Shown: positions 15,207 to 23,565 of the stretch, one piece after another
How the letters are laid out: every line of letters starts with the position of its first letter
Position numbering within the stretch: position 1 is the stretch's first letter
From: Candidatus Omnitrophota bacterium
Lineage (GTDB): Bacteria > Omnitrophota > Gorgyraeia > 2-01-FULL-45-10
Reading direction: 5' to 3'
DNA: 35,009 bases
Assembly: GCA_028715345.1 (NCBI GenBank)
Contig: JAQUSB010000019.1
Span: forward strand, 1-35,009
Notes under the pieces: generated by a model
What the model saw: the letters and a program-made list of their open reading frames with translations, nothing else
The model's database searches: none
Told to the model about the DNA's origin: nothing
Program-made: the position numbers and the translations under genes

Positions 15207-16291
15207 TTTTTCAGCTTTTCGATTATTGCGTCCGCCATCTGGCTTGTGCCGACAGCCGTGGGATCATTCCTGTTTTCCTTGAGGTCGTATGTGACAGCTT
15301 TGCCTTCCGCTATGACCGCGGCTACCGCTTTTTCTAACCTGTCCGCGTTCTTGGCTTCGCCCATATACCTGAGCATCATCACGCACGACAGTATTATCGC
15401 GACAGGGTTGACTTTATTTAAACCCGTATATTTCGGGGCGCTGCCGTGTGTCGGCTCGAACAAGGCTGCGTCAGCGCCTATATTACCGCCCGGCGCTACT
15501 CCGAGGCCGCCTATGAGCCCCGCGCAAAGGTCCGATAGGATGTCGCCGTAAAGGTTAGGAAGCACCAGCACATCGTAATCTTCGGGCTTCTGGACGAGCT
15601 GCATGCACATATTGTCGACTATGCGGTCCTCGAACGCTATTTTACCCTCGTAGGACTTCGCGACTTCGCGCGCCACTTCCAGGAACAGCCCGTCCGTGAA
15701 TTTCATTATATTGGCTTTGTGGACGGCGGTGACCTTCTTGCGGTTATTTTTAACGGCGTAGTCGAAAGCGAATTTCACTATCCTTTTTGAGCCCTCCACG
15801 GAGATCGGTTTTATACTGATAGCGGAATCCGGGCGTATCTTTTTCTTGCCTAAGGTTTCGAGTAGTTCTATCAGGGTTTTTACGTCCTTCGTCCCTTTTT
15901 GGAATTCGATACCGGCGTAAAGGTCTTCGGTATTTTCGCGAACGATCACGAGGTCTATATCTTTATATTTCGAACGGACGCCTTTATAGCTTTTGCAGGG
16001 GCGCAGGCACGCGTACAGGTCGAGCCTTTTCCTGAGCTCGACATTTACGCTGCGAAAACCCGTTCCTACGGGTGTCGTGATCGGGCCTTTGAGGGCGATC
16101 TTGTTTTTAGCTATGGATTCGACTACATTTTCCGGGAGCGGCGTCTTGTATTTTTCCAGCGCGGCGGTGCCTGCTTCGACGACATCCCAGGCTATATCTA
16201 CCCCCGTTGCCGCCACGCACCTTTTCGCGGCTTCCGCAAGCTCCGGGCCTGTCCCGTCGCCGGGTATAAGAGTTACGCGGTACTTACTCAA
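15203..16291 (-). CDS. icd: isocitrate dehydrogenase (isocitrate/isopropylmalate dehydrogenase family)
   Basis: The 362-residue enzyme oxidatively decarboxylates isocitrate to 2-oxoglutarate. The substrate site shows S81-V-N83-x-x-x-R87 in [13 protein letters not shown] and R97 in [11 protein letters not shown], equivalent to S113, N115, R119 and R129 of E. coli Icd; the S-x-N pair binds the gamma-carboxylate and argues for isocitrate over isopropylmalate or homoisocitrate. ENTEDLYAG and the metal-binding [12 protein letters not shown] are intact. Cofactor residues are of interest: K287, Y288, V294 and Y335 correspond to the NADP-binding set of E. coli, but the last position (R395) is E339. 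It starts with TTG overlapping the leuD-like stop (TTGA), so it should be translationally coupled. Confidence 0.92.
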   Translation of the reverse strand: MSKYRVTLIPGDGTGPELAEAAKRCVAATGVDIAWDVVEAGTAALEKYKTPLPENVVESIAKNKIALKGPITTPVGTGFRSVNVELRKRLDLYACLRPCKSYKGVRSKYKDIDLVIVRENTEDLYAGIEFQKGTKDVKTLIELLETLGKKKIRPDSAISIKPISVEGSKRIVKFAFDYAVKNNRKKVTAVHKANIMKFTDGLFLEVAREVAKSYEGKIAFEDRIVDNMCMQLVQKPEDYDVLVLPNLYGDILSDLCAGLIGGLGVAPGGNIGADAALFEPTHGSAPKYTGLNKVNPVAIILSCVMMLRYMGEAKNADRLEKAVAAVIAEGKAVTYDLKENRNDPTAVGTSQMADAIIEKLKK

Positions 16292-16785
16292 AAGCTGAAC
16301 CCTCCGTGCTTTTTAAAATGTCCGACGACCCCGCCGTCCCCCAGCAAAGTTTTCATAACGGCCGGGACGGGTTTTGTGTCGAATACGAGCCCCTTAGCCT
16401 TATCTTTCAGTTTTCCCTTCTCGATATCGAGCTCAAGCTCATCGCCGTCATCGATAAAATCCGTGTCGCATTCCACGAGAAGCAGGCCTATATTAAAAGC
16501 GTTCCTGTAGAATATCCTGGCAAAACTCTTGGCGGCTACGGCGTGAAATCCGGCCTGCTTTAAAGCCTGCGGCGCCTGCTCACGCGACGAACCGCACCCG
16601 AAATTCTCTCCCGCGACCAGTATGTCGCCTTTGGTCACGCGCGCGGCGAAATCGGGATCGATATCCTGGAATATGTATTTGGCAAGCTCTTTAGGGTCTT
16701 GTATCTTAAATTTATACCGCCCGGAAATCACATAATCGGTATTGATATTGTCCTTAACTTTTAATCTTCTGGCAAAATGTTTCAT
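16288..16785 (-). CDS. leuD: LeuD-type small (swivel) subunit of an aconitase-family hydratase
   Basis: The 165-residue protein is the separate swivel domain of two-subunit enzymes (isopropylmalate isomerase, homoaconitase and relatives). It has the substrate loop [13 protein letters not shown] near residues 12-24, the [18 protein letters not shown] motif (about 59-76) and the C-terminal [19 protein letters not shown] region. In leucine biosynthesis it would act on isopropylmalate; here it sits with isocitrate and malate dehydrogenase and no leuA or leuB. I therefore infer citrate or a related tricarboxylate as substrate, but the loop does not settle this. It overlaps its partner leuC by an ATGA and the next gene by a TTGA. 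Confidence 0.9.
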   Translation of the reverse strand: MKHFARRLKVKDNINTDYVISGRYKFKIQDPKELAKYIFQDIDPDFAARVTKGDILVAGENFGCGSSREQAPQALKQAGFHAVAAKSFARIFYRNAFNIGLLLVECDTDFIDDGDELELDIEKGKLKDKAKGLVFDTKPVPAVMKTLLGDGGVVGHFKKHGGFSF

Positions 16786-18044
16786 AGTTTTTTCTTATAC
16801 TCCCTTGGATCCGATATTCTTCCCGTCAACGCCGAAGCGGCCACGGTCGCCGGCGAGGCAAGATATATGAACGAGTTAGGATTGCCCATCCTGCCCTTGA
16901 AATTCCTGTTCGCGGTCGAGATCGCCACCTCGCCGTCCGCGAGGACGCCGTTGTGCGTGCCCACGCACGGCCCGCAGCCCGGCCCTACGACAGTGCAGCC
17001 CGACTTCACGAATGTTTCGATCAATCCCTGCTTCGCGGCCGCAAGGAATATCTCTCTCGACGCGGGCGCTATGATGAACTTCACGTCCGGATGGATGGTC
17101 TTCCCTTTCAGGATCCTGGCGGCAGCTTCCAGGTCCTCGAGCCTGCCGTTCGTGCACGTACCGACGTATGCCTGGTCGATCTTTATATCGGCGAGCGCGG
17201 TGACGTCGCTCACGTTATCTACGGCGTGAGGCTTCGCTACCTGCGGGACGAGCTTCGATACGTCATAAACTTTAGACGCAACGTATTTCGCGTTTATATC
17301 AGCCGCTACCGGCTTTGGAGTTTTCGTCGAGCGCTCAGCCACCCATTTGAGCACTTTTTCGTCGGCTTCCATCAAACCTACCTTGGCGCCCATTTCCACG
17401 GCCATGTTCGATATCGTAAGCCGCGCGTCCACGCTCATGGCCGAGATCGCCTCTCCGTAAAATTCGACCGACTTATAAGTAGCGCCGTTCGAGCCTATGT
17501 CTTTTATGATATGGAGTATCACGTCTTTCGAATAGACGCCTTTCGGCAGTTTTCCTTTGACGGTGACCCTTATGGTCTCCGGCACCCTGAACCAATTCTT
17601 GCCGCTGGCAAGCGTTATGGCAAGGTCGGTCGAGCCGACGCCTGTCGAGAATACGTTTATCGCGCCGTAAGTGCAGGTATGCGAATCCGCGCCCAAAACG
17701 AGGTCGCCGCAGACGACGTGCCCTTTCTGCGGGACGAGCTGGTGGCAGACGCCGCATCCGATATCGTACATCCCGACATCGAGCGATTTGGCGAAATTGC
17801 GCATCTTCTTGTGTATCTCGGAAACTCCGATATTCGGGCTCGGCGCGCTATGGTCTATTATCATGTAAAATTTCGACTTATCGAAAGCTTTTTTGACGCC
17901 GAGTTTTTTGAAGCTGTCGATTATTATCGAACTTGTGCCGTCCTGGCCGAAACAGAAATCGACGTCGCATATCGCTATGTCGCCCGCCTTCAGGTCCCTG
18001 CCGGCATGATTTGACAAGATCTTTTCAGCTATAGTCTTACCCAT
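16782..18044 (-). CDS. leuC: LeuC-type large subunit of an aconitase-family hydratase (isopropylmalate isomerase / homoaconitase / aconitase type)
   Basis: The 420-residue protein holds the 4Fe-4S active site of the two-subunit hydratase. It starts MGKTIAEKILSNHAG, has LVLGADSHTCTYGAINVFSTG (about 115-135) and the three cluster cysteines in VGTCTNGR (C297) and GPGCGPCVGTH (C357 and C360). The 420-residue length is that of the archaeal-type LeuC/HacA subfamily, shorter than E. coli LeuC or monomeric aconitase. Family members dehydrate and rehydrate isopropylmalate, homocitrate, citrate or dimethylmalate, and sequence alone rarely fixes which. The operon (isocitrate dehydrogenase directly behind leuD) favours use as an aconitase. 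The first eight bases overlap the aminotransferase gene. Confidence 0.9.
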   Translation of the reverse strand: MGKTIAEKILSNHAGRDLKAGDIAICDVDFCFGQDGTSSIIIDSFKKLGVKKAFDKSKFYMIIDHSAPSPNIGVSEIHKKMRNFAKSLDVGMYDIGCGVCHQLVPQKGHVVCGDLVLGADSHTCTYGAINVFSTGVGSTDLAITLASGKNWFRVPETIRVTVKGKLPKGVYSKDVILHIIKDIGSNGATYKSVEFYGEAISAMSVDARLTISNMAVEMGAKVGLMEADEKVLKWVAERSTKTPKPVAADINAKYVASKVYDVSKLVPQVAKPHAVDNVSDVTALADIKIDQAYVGTCTNGRLEDLEAAARILKGKTIHPDVKFIIAPASREIFLAAAKQGLIETFVKSGCTVVGPGCGPCVGTHNGVLADGEVAISTANRNFKGRMGNPNSFIYLASPATVAASALTGRISDPREYKKKL

Positions 18045-19203
18045 TTTTCTTAACCCATTCTCCTATTCTGTCCAGGCCTTTTTTAATTGCGTTCATCCCC
18101 GCGGCGAAACTCAGGCGTATCACCGCGTCATCGCCGAACGGCTCGCCCGGTATGACCGCCGCCTTCGCTTCGTCTAAAAGTTTATTCGCAACTTCCACCG
18201 ACGACATGCCGATTTTCGAGATATCGCACAGGACGTAGAACGCGCCTTCGGGCTTTGTGCACGATACCTTTCCCATGCCATTTATCATCGACACCATAAG
18301 ATCGCGCCTCTTCTCGAATTCCGCGCGCATCTCTTCGACGCATTTCTGGTCGCCCGAGATAGCCGCAAGCGCGGCCTTCTGACTGATCGAACTCGGGTTG
18401 GACGCCGCGTGGCTCTGCAGGTTCGCGATCGCCTTCATTATTTCCGCCGGCCCCGCCGCGTATCCTATGCGCCACCCCGTCATCGAATAGCTCTTCGATA
18501 AGCCGTTTATCGTTATCGTCCGATCGTAAATATCTTTACCGAGCGATGCTATCGAGACGTGTTTCGTATTGCCGTATATGAGTTTCTCGTATATCTCATC
18601 GCTTATGACATAGAAATTATATTTTACGGCTAGTTTCGCGATAACTTTCAATTCATCGGCCGAATAGACGGAACCTGCCGGGTTCGAAGGGCTGTTCAAA
18701 ATAAAGCACTTTGTCTTCCTGGTTATCCTGGCGGTGAGGTCCTTTTCGGTGACCTTAAAATTATTCCTGCTCGAAGTGTTCACAAATACCGGGGTCGCTT
18801 CCGCCATCTTTACCATGGCCGGATAGCTGAGCCAATAAGGCGCAGGTATTATCACTTCATCATCTTCTTCGCACAATACCTGGAATACGTTGTTCAGGGA
18901 ATGTTTGGCGCCGTTCGATACCACTATCTGCGATGCGGGATAATCGATCGAATTATCGAGTTTGAATTTTTCGGATATCGCTTCGCGCAATTCCACTATA
19001 CCGCTGGATGGAGTGTATTTGGTAAAACCGCTCCTTATAGCCTCCAGGCCTGCGGCTTTTATATGCATAGGCGTATCGAAATCGGGTTCTCCGGCTGCAA
19101 AGCTGACCACGTCTACGCCCTCTTTGACCATTTTTTTGGCCCTGGAAGTGATCTGCAAAGTCACGGATTCCGCTATGTCCGATACTCTTTTGGCAAGTTT
19201 CAT
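18037..19203 (-). CDS. aspC: class I/II PLP aminotransferase, aspartate aminotransferase Ib type
   Basis: The 388-residue fold type I enzyme carries the PLP lysine K237 in NGLSKSYSMTGWRIGY, the cofactor-ring residues in SPSNPAG (N174) and SDEIYEKL (D202 and Y205), the YTPSSGIVELREAI segment and a C-terminal VIRLSFAAG with the substrate-carboxylate arginine. This pattern is that of subgroup Ib aspartate aminotransferases, which exchange aspartate/2-oxoglutarate for oxaloacetate/glutamate. That fits the isocitrate and malate dehydrogenases further down the same transcript. Members also include 2-aminoadipate and tyrosine aminotransferases, so specificity is not certain. It is the first gene behind a strong promoter; AAGGA nine bases upstream supports the ATG at 19203. 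Confidence 0.92.
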   Translation of the reverse strand: MKLAKRVSDIAESVTLQITSRAKKMVKEGVDVVSFAAGEPDFDTPMHIKAAGLEAIRSGFTKYTPSSGIVELREAISEKFKLDNSIDYPASQIVVSNGAKHSLNNVFQVLCEEDDEVIIPAPYWLSYPAMVKMAEATPVFVNTSSRNNFKVTEKDLTARITRKTKCFILNSPSNPAGSVYSADELKVIAKLAVKYNFYVISDEIYEKLIYGNTKHVSIASLGKDIYDRTITINGLSKSYSMTGWRIGYAAGPAEIMKAIANLQSHAASNPSSISQKAALAAISGDQKCVEEMRAEFEKRRDLMVSMINGMGKVSCTKPEGAFYVLCDISKIGMSSVEVANKLLDEAKAAVIPGEPFGDDAVIRLSFAAGMNAIKKGLDRIGEWVKKNG

Positions 19204-19232
19204 TTAATCTAATCCTTATAATTAGCTTATAT

Positions 19233-19260
19233 ATTATAATATAAAGTCCGCGAATTTCAA
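19233..19260 (-). promoter_or_regulatory. sigma70-type promoter of the aspC-leuCD-icd-mdh-lpd-lip operon
   Basis: On the minus strand TTGAAA (19260-19255) and a perfect TATAAT (19238-19233) are separated by 16 bases. It lies between the ribosomal terminator and the aminotransferase start at 19203. The -10 box is embedded in a 14-base perfect A+T palindrome (19230-19243), which might be a repressor site or chance. Confidence 0.75.
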
Positions 19261-19265
19261 AACGG

Positions 19266-19309
19266 AAAAATTAATAAAAAGCCCATCGACCGTGAAAATC
19301 GATGGGCTT
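19266..19309 (-). terminator. intrinsic terminator of the ribosomal operon
   Basis: On the minus strand AAGCCCATCGA (19309-19299) pairs perfectly with TCGATGGGCTT (19289-19279) around a nine-base loop, followed by TTTATTAATTTTT. The stem starts about 28 bases behind the rplQ stop. No U-tract exists on the other side, so it is directional and ends the long ribosomal transcript. Confidence 0.9.
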
Positions 19310-19336
19310 CTAAAACAGCTTGATACCTATAGCTAA

Positions 19337-19972
19337 CTAGAAATCGCCGCGCTTGCGGAAGAGACCGCGCAGATTCTTCATGAAACCGCGTTTATCGGCA
19401 AGTTTCCTATCCTCGCTCTTGGCCCTCTCCCTGTTCCGCTCTTCATCAAGCGTAGGCTTCGATTTCGATATCGTCTTCGCCTTCGGCTCTTTATGCTTTA
19501 CTTCTGCACCCGCCTTAGGCATTTCTTCGCGCTTGGCTTCGGAGGCCTGTTTGGCTTCTTCGGCTTTTGCCTTGGCTTTGCCGGCCTTCGCTTTTTTAGG
19601 AAGCTTCTCGACGATCTTGCGCTCGGTAAGCTCCAATATGCACATGTTAGCGCCGTCGCCCCTCCTGAAACCGGTAGGGATGATGCGGGTGTAGCCGCTG
19701 GAACGGTTCTTAAAGAGCGGAGAAACCTCTTTAAATAGCTTCGCTATGAGATCCCTGTCTTCGAGCACAATATAGGCCTGCCTGCGCGCGTTTACCGTGT
19801 CGGACTTGCCGAGCGTTATCATCTGCTCGGCGAGTTTGCGCACTTCTTTTGCCCTGGCGAGGCTTATCTCTATCCTCTGGTACTTTATCAGGCTCCTGAC
19901 TATATTCCTGATAGTTGCTTTCCTGTGGCTGGTCTTCATTCCCAGCTTTGAGCGTTTGTTTGCGTGTCTCAT
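19337..19972 (-). CDS. rplQ: 50S ribosomal protein L17 with long C-terminal extension
   Basis: The first 118 or so residues are a normal L17 (MRHANKRSKLGMKTSHRKAT, IRNIVRSLIKYQRIEISLA, IIPTGFRRGDGANMCILEL). The remaining 90 residues are a Lys/Ala/Glu-rich low-complexity tail (KAKAGKAKAKAEEAKQASEA and more) ending in RGFMKNLRGLFRKRGDF; bacterial L17 is usually about 115-130 residues. The start lies one base behind the rpoA stop, the usual rpoA-rplQ order. It is the last gene before the terminator. The tail probably contacts rRNA or is disordered; it has no recognised domain. Confidence 0.97.
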   Translation of the reverse strand: MRHANKRSKLGMKTSHRKATIRNIVRSLIKYQRIEISLARAKEVRKLAEQMITLGKSDTVNARRQAYIVLEDRDLIAKLFKEVSPLFKNRSSGYTRIIPTGFRRGDGANMCILELTERKIVEKLPKKAKAGKAKAKAEEAKQASEAKREEMPKAGAEVKHKEPKAKTISKSKPTLDEERNRERAKSEDRKLADKRGFMKNLRGLFRKRGDF

Positions 19973-19973
19973 A

Positions 19974-20969
19974 TTATTCCGACTCTTCCTTACTAGAGGC
20001 AGCCTCGTCTATCTTCATGCCTAACGACAGCCCCATACTGACCAATATCTTGTTTATTTCCGCCAGCGATTTTTTACCGAAATTACGGTATTTGAGCATT
20101 TCAAGTTCGGATCTCCTCACGAGATCGCCTATCGTCTTTATCCTGGCTTCTCTCAGGCAATTCGAACTTCTGACCGACAGCTCAAGCTCCGATATGGGGA
20201 CTTTGAGTTTTTCGCGCAGTTGTTTCTGCTCGTCGGTCTCCATCGGCGCCTCTTCCTCTTCCGGGAGCTTCCCGAACCCTACGAATATGTCCAGGTGCCT
20301 CTGCAGTATGTTCGAGGCGTAAAGGAGCGCTTCCTTAGGATCGATCGACCCATTGGTCGAGACCTCGAGTATCAGCCTGTCGTAATCGGTTATCTGTCCG
20401 ACCCTGGTGTTCTCGACGAAGAAATTAACCTTGGTGACCGGCGTGAATATCGAATCGACCGCAATGACGCCTATCGGCTGCCCTTCTTTTTTATTCCTTT
20501 CGGCGGGGACATAGCCTCTGCCGCGCGCGACTTCCATCTCTATCTGGAAACGCACGTTCTTGGTCAATGTGGCGATGTGGAGGTCGGGATTCACTATCTC
20601 GACCGTTTCGTCGCACTTGATATCTTTGGCCGTTATCTCGCCTTTCTTCTCGACATCGATCACCATCGGTTTCGGTATCTTGAAGTGGGATTTCAGGATC
20701 AGCTTCTTTATGTTCAGGATGATCTGCGGGACATCCTCCACGATCCCGTTTATGGCGGAGAATTCGTGTTGTACGCCGGATATCTTGATACTGGTAACGG
20801 CTGTGCCTTCGATCGAGGATATCAGGACCCTGCGGAGGCTGTTGCCTACGGTCACGCCGTATCCGCGTTCAAAAGGCTCGGCGACGAACTTACCGTACGT
20901 CGGAGTATGCGTGGATTCGTCCAGGACGAGCCTTTTAGGCATTTCGAAATTCTTCATACTTATACCCAT
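19974..20969 (-). CDS. rpoA: DNA-directed RNA polymerase subunit alpha
   Basis: The 331-residue protein has the standard two domains: an N-terminal dimerisation and assembly domain (to about residue 235, with FVAEPFERGYGVTVGNSLRR and ISGVQHEFSAINGIVEDV) and a C-terminal DNA- and activator-binding domain (about 255-320, with LELSVRSSNCLREARIKTI and YRNFGKKSLAEINK). An acidic linker EEEEAPMETDE joins them. GGAGG nine bases before the ATG at 20969 supports the start over an internal ATG four codons later. It lies between rpsD and rplQ as in most bacteria. Confidence 0.99.
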   Translation of the reverse strand: MGISMKNFEMPKRLVLDESTHTPTYGKFVAEPFERGYGVTVGNSLRRVLISSIEGTAVTSIKISGVQHEFSAINGIVEDVPQIILNIKKLILKSHFKIPKPMVIDVEKKGEITAKDIKCDETVEIVNPDLHIATLTKNVRFQIEMEVARGRGYVPAERNKKEGQPIGVIAVDSIFTPVTKVNFFVENTRVGQITDYDRLILEVSTNGSIDPKEALLYASNILQRHLDIFVGFGKLPEEEEAPMETDEQKQLREKLKVPISELELSVRSSNCLREARIKTIGDLVRRSELEMLKYRNFGKKSLAEINKILVSMGLSLGMKIDEAASSKEESE

Positions 20970-21009
20970 ATCGTATTTCCTCCAGTATATACTTGCGAAT
21001 AGCTCTTAG

Positions 21010-21639
21010 TTACTTCGAATACAACTCTACGATCAGCTGTTCCTGTATCGGGAAGCCCACGTCTTCTTTTGCGGGCATCGCCGTTATCTTGCATTTGAAA
21101 TTTTTAGCGTCGACCTCCAGCCACTTGGGTATCGCTCTCGTCTTGAGGTCCTCGAAGGTCTCGGCCAGTTTCTTCTGGGCAGCGTCTTTTCTCATCTTTA
21201 TCGACACTTCCTGCCCCGCCTTTACCACATACGCAGGTATATCGACGCGCTTTCCGTTCACTTTGACCAGCCCGTGCTGTACTATCTGGCGCGCTTCCGC
21301 TCTTGAATTCGCGAAATTCATCCTGAAGACAACGTTATCGAGCCTTCTTTCCAGTAGTTGTAAAAGCATAACGCCCGTTACGCCTTTGGAGCGTTCGGCC
21401 ATTTTGAAATAATGCCTGAACTGCCTTTCCAGGACGCCGTATATTCTTTTTACTTTCTGTTTCTCCCTGAGCTGAGTGCCGTAGTTGGATTCTTTCTTCC
21501 TCGCCTGGCCGTGCTGGCCCGGAGCGAAAGTCCTTCTCGATACGGCGCATTTGTCGCCGTTACACCTCGAACCTTTCAGAAATAACTTAATACCTTCTCG
21601 CCTGCAAAGCCTGCACGACGGACCCGTATTCCTTGCCAT
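21010..21639 (-). CDS. rpsD: 30S ribosomal protein S4, zinc-binding form
   Basis: The 209-residue primary 16S rRNA-binding protein carries an intact N-terminal zinc knuckle (CRLCRREG followed by SRCNGDKC; C9, C12, C26, C31), so it is the C+ type. The S4 RNA-binding domain is clear in ERRLDNVVFRMNFANSRAEA and VNGKRVDIPAYVVKAG. The ATG shares one base with the rpsK stop (TAATG). In E. coli S4 represses the alpha operon; whether that holds here is not visible. Confidence 0.99.
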   Translation of the reverse strand: MARNTGPSCRLCRREGIKLFLKGSRCNGDKCAVSRRTFAPGQHGQARKKESNYGTQLREKQKVKRIYGVLERQFRHYFKMAERSKGVTGVMLLQLLERRLDNVVFRMNFANSRAEARQIVQHGLVKVNGKRVDIPAYVVKAGQEVSIKMRKDAAQKKLAETFEDLKTRAIPKWLEVDAKNFKCKITAMPAKEDVGFPIQEQLIVELYSK

Positions 21640-22034
21640 TACACTCTCCTTCGCTTCTCTGGACGGCAGCCGTTGTGCGGTATCGGGGTTACGTCCCTGA
21701 TAGACCTTATCGTAAGACCTGCCGCCTGTATAGACCTGATGGCCGACTCTCTGCCTGCCCCGGGCCCTTTGACGTAAACTTCGACCTCTTTGACGCCGCG
21801 CTCGGCGGCTTTCTTAGCCGCGTTCTCAGCCGCAATACCCGCGGCGAACGGGGTGGACTTCTTCGACCCCTTGAACCCGGCGCTTCCCGTAGATGCCCAT
21901 GTAAGCGTATTGCCTTCCTTATCCGTGATCGTCACTATGGTGTTGTTGAAGGTCGCCAGTATACGGGCTATACCGCTCGTTACTACACGAATTGCTTTTT
22001 TAGCCTTTTTTACTTTACTTTTTTTCTGCTCCAC
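21639..22034 (-). CDS. rpsK: 30S ribosomal protein S11
   Basis: The 131-residue platform protein has the expected [38 protein letters not shown] and the C-terminal [18 protein letters not shown]. The start is a GTG that overlaps the end of rpsM by 20 bases, and the stop touches the rpsD start, so rpsM, rpsK and rpsD are tightly coupled. The N-terminus ([14 protein letters not shown]) is lysine-rich as in many bacteria. Confidence 0.98.
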   Translation of the reverse strand: MEQKKSKVKKAKKAIRVVTSGIARILATFNNTIVTITDKEGNTLTWASTGSAGFKGSKKSTPFAAGIAAENAAKKAAERGVKEVEVYVKGPGAGRESAIRSIQAAGLTIRSIRDVTPIPHNGCRPEKRRRV

Positions 22035-22425
22035 TGTCTTTCACAGTCCTTTCTGCTTTTTGCCTTATGACGCCTACCGTCTTCCTGGGGCCCTTCCTTG
22101 TCCTCGCATTGGTTTTGGTCCTCTGTCCCCTTACCGGCAAACCGCGCCTGTGCCGTAAACCTCTGTAGCTTCCTACGTCTATCAACCTTTTGATATTCGC
22201 CGAAATTTCGCGCCTGAGATCTCCTTCCACCTTATAGTCCTTCTGTATTACCGACGAGAGCCTGGCTATCTCTTCTTCGGTCAGGTCTTTGGCGCGCTTA
22301 CTAGGATCTATGTTCGCTATCTTAAGGATCTTATTGGAAAGAGACCTGCCTATGCCATATATATAGCCCAAAGCTATCTCTATCCTTTTCTCTTTCGGTA
22401 TGTCAACACCAACTAGTCTCGGCAC
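22015..22425 (-). CDS. rpsM: 30S ribosomal protein S13
   Basis: The 136-residue head protein contacts the P-site tRNA and the 50S subunit. It shows [32 protein letters not shown] and the diagnostic [20 protein letters not shown] followed by NARTRKG. The GTG start has a strong AGGAGG six bases upstream. It follows rpmJ by 17 bases and overlaps rpsK. Confidence 0.98.
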   Translation of the reverse strand: MPRLVGVDIPKEKRIEIALGYIYGIGRSLSNKILKIANIDPSKRAKDLTEEEIARLSSVIQKDYKVEGDLRREISANIKRLIDVGSYRGLRHRRGLPVRGQRTKTNARTRKGPRKTVGVIRQKAERTVKDSGAEKK

Positions 22426-22442
22426 TTTCTTCCTCCTGGAAA

Positions 22443-22556
22443 TTATCCCTGTCTCTGTTTATGCTTCGGGTTTGCGCAAATTATCATGAGCGTGCCTTTG
22501 CGGCGCACTACTTTACATTTTGGGCAAATCTTCCGTATACTCGATCTTACTTTCAT
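22443..22556 (-). CDS. rpmJ: 50S ribosomal protein L36, zinc-binding form
   Basis: Translation of this 37-codon frame gives [20 protein letters not shown] at the N-terminus and a C-terminal part ending KHKQRQG. The zinc ribbon C-x2-C (11 and 14), a further Cys at 27 and a His at 32 are present, so this is the C+ type of L36. It lies in its usual place between infA and rpsM, with gaps of 15 and 17 bases. Size and motif are exactly those of the family. Confidence 0.97.
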   Translation of the reverse strand: MKVRSSIRKICPKCKVVRRKGTLMIICANPKHKQRQG

Positions 22557-22571
22557 AATATCAACCCGCCT

Positions 22572-22793
22572 TTACTTTTCCCTGCGAATTATCCTGCCCC
22601 TCGAAAGATCGTAGGGCGACAACTCAAGCGTAACCGAATCACCGGGAAGGATCCTGATGAAGTTCATCCTCATCTTGCCCGAAACGTGCGCCAGTACCTT
22701 ATGCCCGTTCGGCAATTCCACCCTGAACATGGCATTCGGCAGAGTCTCGAGCACTTTCCCTTCAACCGTTATCGCTTCTTCCTTCGGGCACAT
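22572..22793 (-). CDS. infA: translation initiation factor IF-1
   Basis: The 73-residue OB-fold protein binds the A site of the 30S subunit during initiation. It matches IF-1 through [60 protein letters not shown] and RGRIIRREK. The MCPKEEA N-terminus is slightly longer than the usual MAKEE. It sits between map and rpmJ as in many bacteria. Confidence 0.98.
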   Translation of the reverse strand: MCPKEEAITVEGKVLETLPNAMFRVELPNGHKVLAHVSGKMRMNFIRILPGDSVTLELSPYDLSRGRIIRREK

Positions 22794-22818
22794 TTCTCTA
22801 TCCTTCCGGACATCCGCG

Positions 22819-23565
22819 TTATTTCGCGGTCAAAATTTGCGGCCCTTCGGCCGTGACGGCTATCGTGTGTTCAAAATGGGCCGACAACCTTCTGTCTTTC
22901 GTGACGACCGACCATCCATCGTCCAATGTTTCGACTTCGTACGTCCCGGCGTTCACCATCGGCTCTATCGCCAGTATCATCCCCGGTTCGAGCACCGGCC
23001 CCATCCCGGGTTTTCCGAAATTCGGTATCTCGGGATCTTCGTGGATCTTCGTCCCTATGCCGTGGCCTACCAGAGAACGCACTACACCAAAAGAGTTCGA
23101 TTCCACGTATTCCTGTATCGCGTGCGATAGGTCCGTCAGGCGCTTACCTGCCCGGGCCTTCTCTATTCCTATATAAAGAGCTTTTTCGGTCACTTCCAGC
23201 AATTTAACGGCCGCGTCGTTTATTTTGCCGACGCCTACCGTTATGGCGCCGTCCGCGCAATAGTCCCTGAACTTCACACCCACATCCAGCGAAACTATGT
23301 CGCCGTCCCGCAATTTTCTATCAGAAGGTATCCCGTGGACAACGCATTCATTTACCGAAACGCAGATATTACCGGGAAACCCGTTATAACCTTTGAACGC
23401 CGGATAGCCGTTACGTTTTATTATTTCATCCCTGGCTATCTCGTCCAATTCTTTAGTCTCGACGCCGGGCTTGACGTGTCTCTTCAGTTTTTCCAGCGTC
23501 AACGCCAGTATCGAACCTGCCTTGCGTATCTGTCCGATCTCGTCCTTGGACCGTAAAACTATCAT
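22819..23565 (-). CDS. map: methionine aminopeptidase, type I
   Basis: The 248-residue metalloprotease removes the initiator methionine from nascent proteins. The five metal ligands are visible in order: Asp in [11 protein letters not shown], Asp in [10 protein letters not shown], His in [13 protein letters not shown], Glu in LAIEPMV and Glu in [26 protein letters not shown] supplies the substrate-site His. There is no N-terminal zinc-finger or SH3 extension, so it is the short type Ia. The start overlaps the adk stop as ATGA. Confidence 0.98.
   Translation of the reverse strand: MIVLRSKDEIGQIRKAGSILALTLEKLKRHVKPGVETKELDEIARDEIIKRNGYPAFKGYNGFPGNICVSVNECVVHGIPSDRKLRDGDIVSLDVGVKFRDYCADGAITVGVGKINDAAVKLLEVTEKALYIGIEKARAGKRLTDLSHAIQEYVESNSFGVVRSLVGHGIGTKIHEDPEIPNFGKPGMGPVLEPGMILAIEPMVNAGTYEVETLDDGWSVVTKDRRLSAHFEHTIAVTAEGPQILTAK

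Noticed and set aside
15203..16291. Homoisocitrate or isopropylmalate dehydrogenase instead of isocitrate dehydrogenase
   Set aside because: The S-x-N-x-x-x-R substrate motif is the isocitrate type, and malate dehydrogenase follows. The lysine-pathway reading (LeuCD-like plus aminotransferase) stays possible but less likely.
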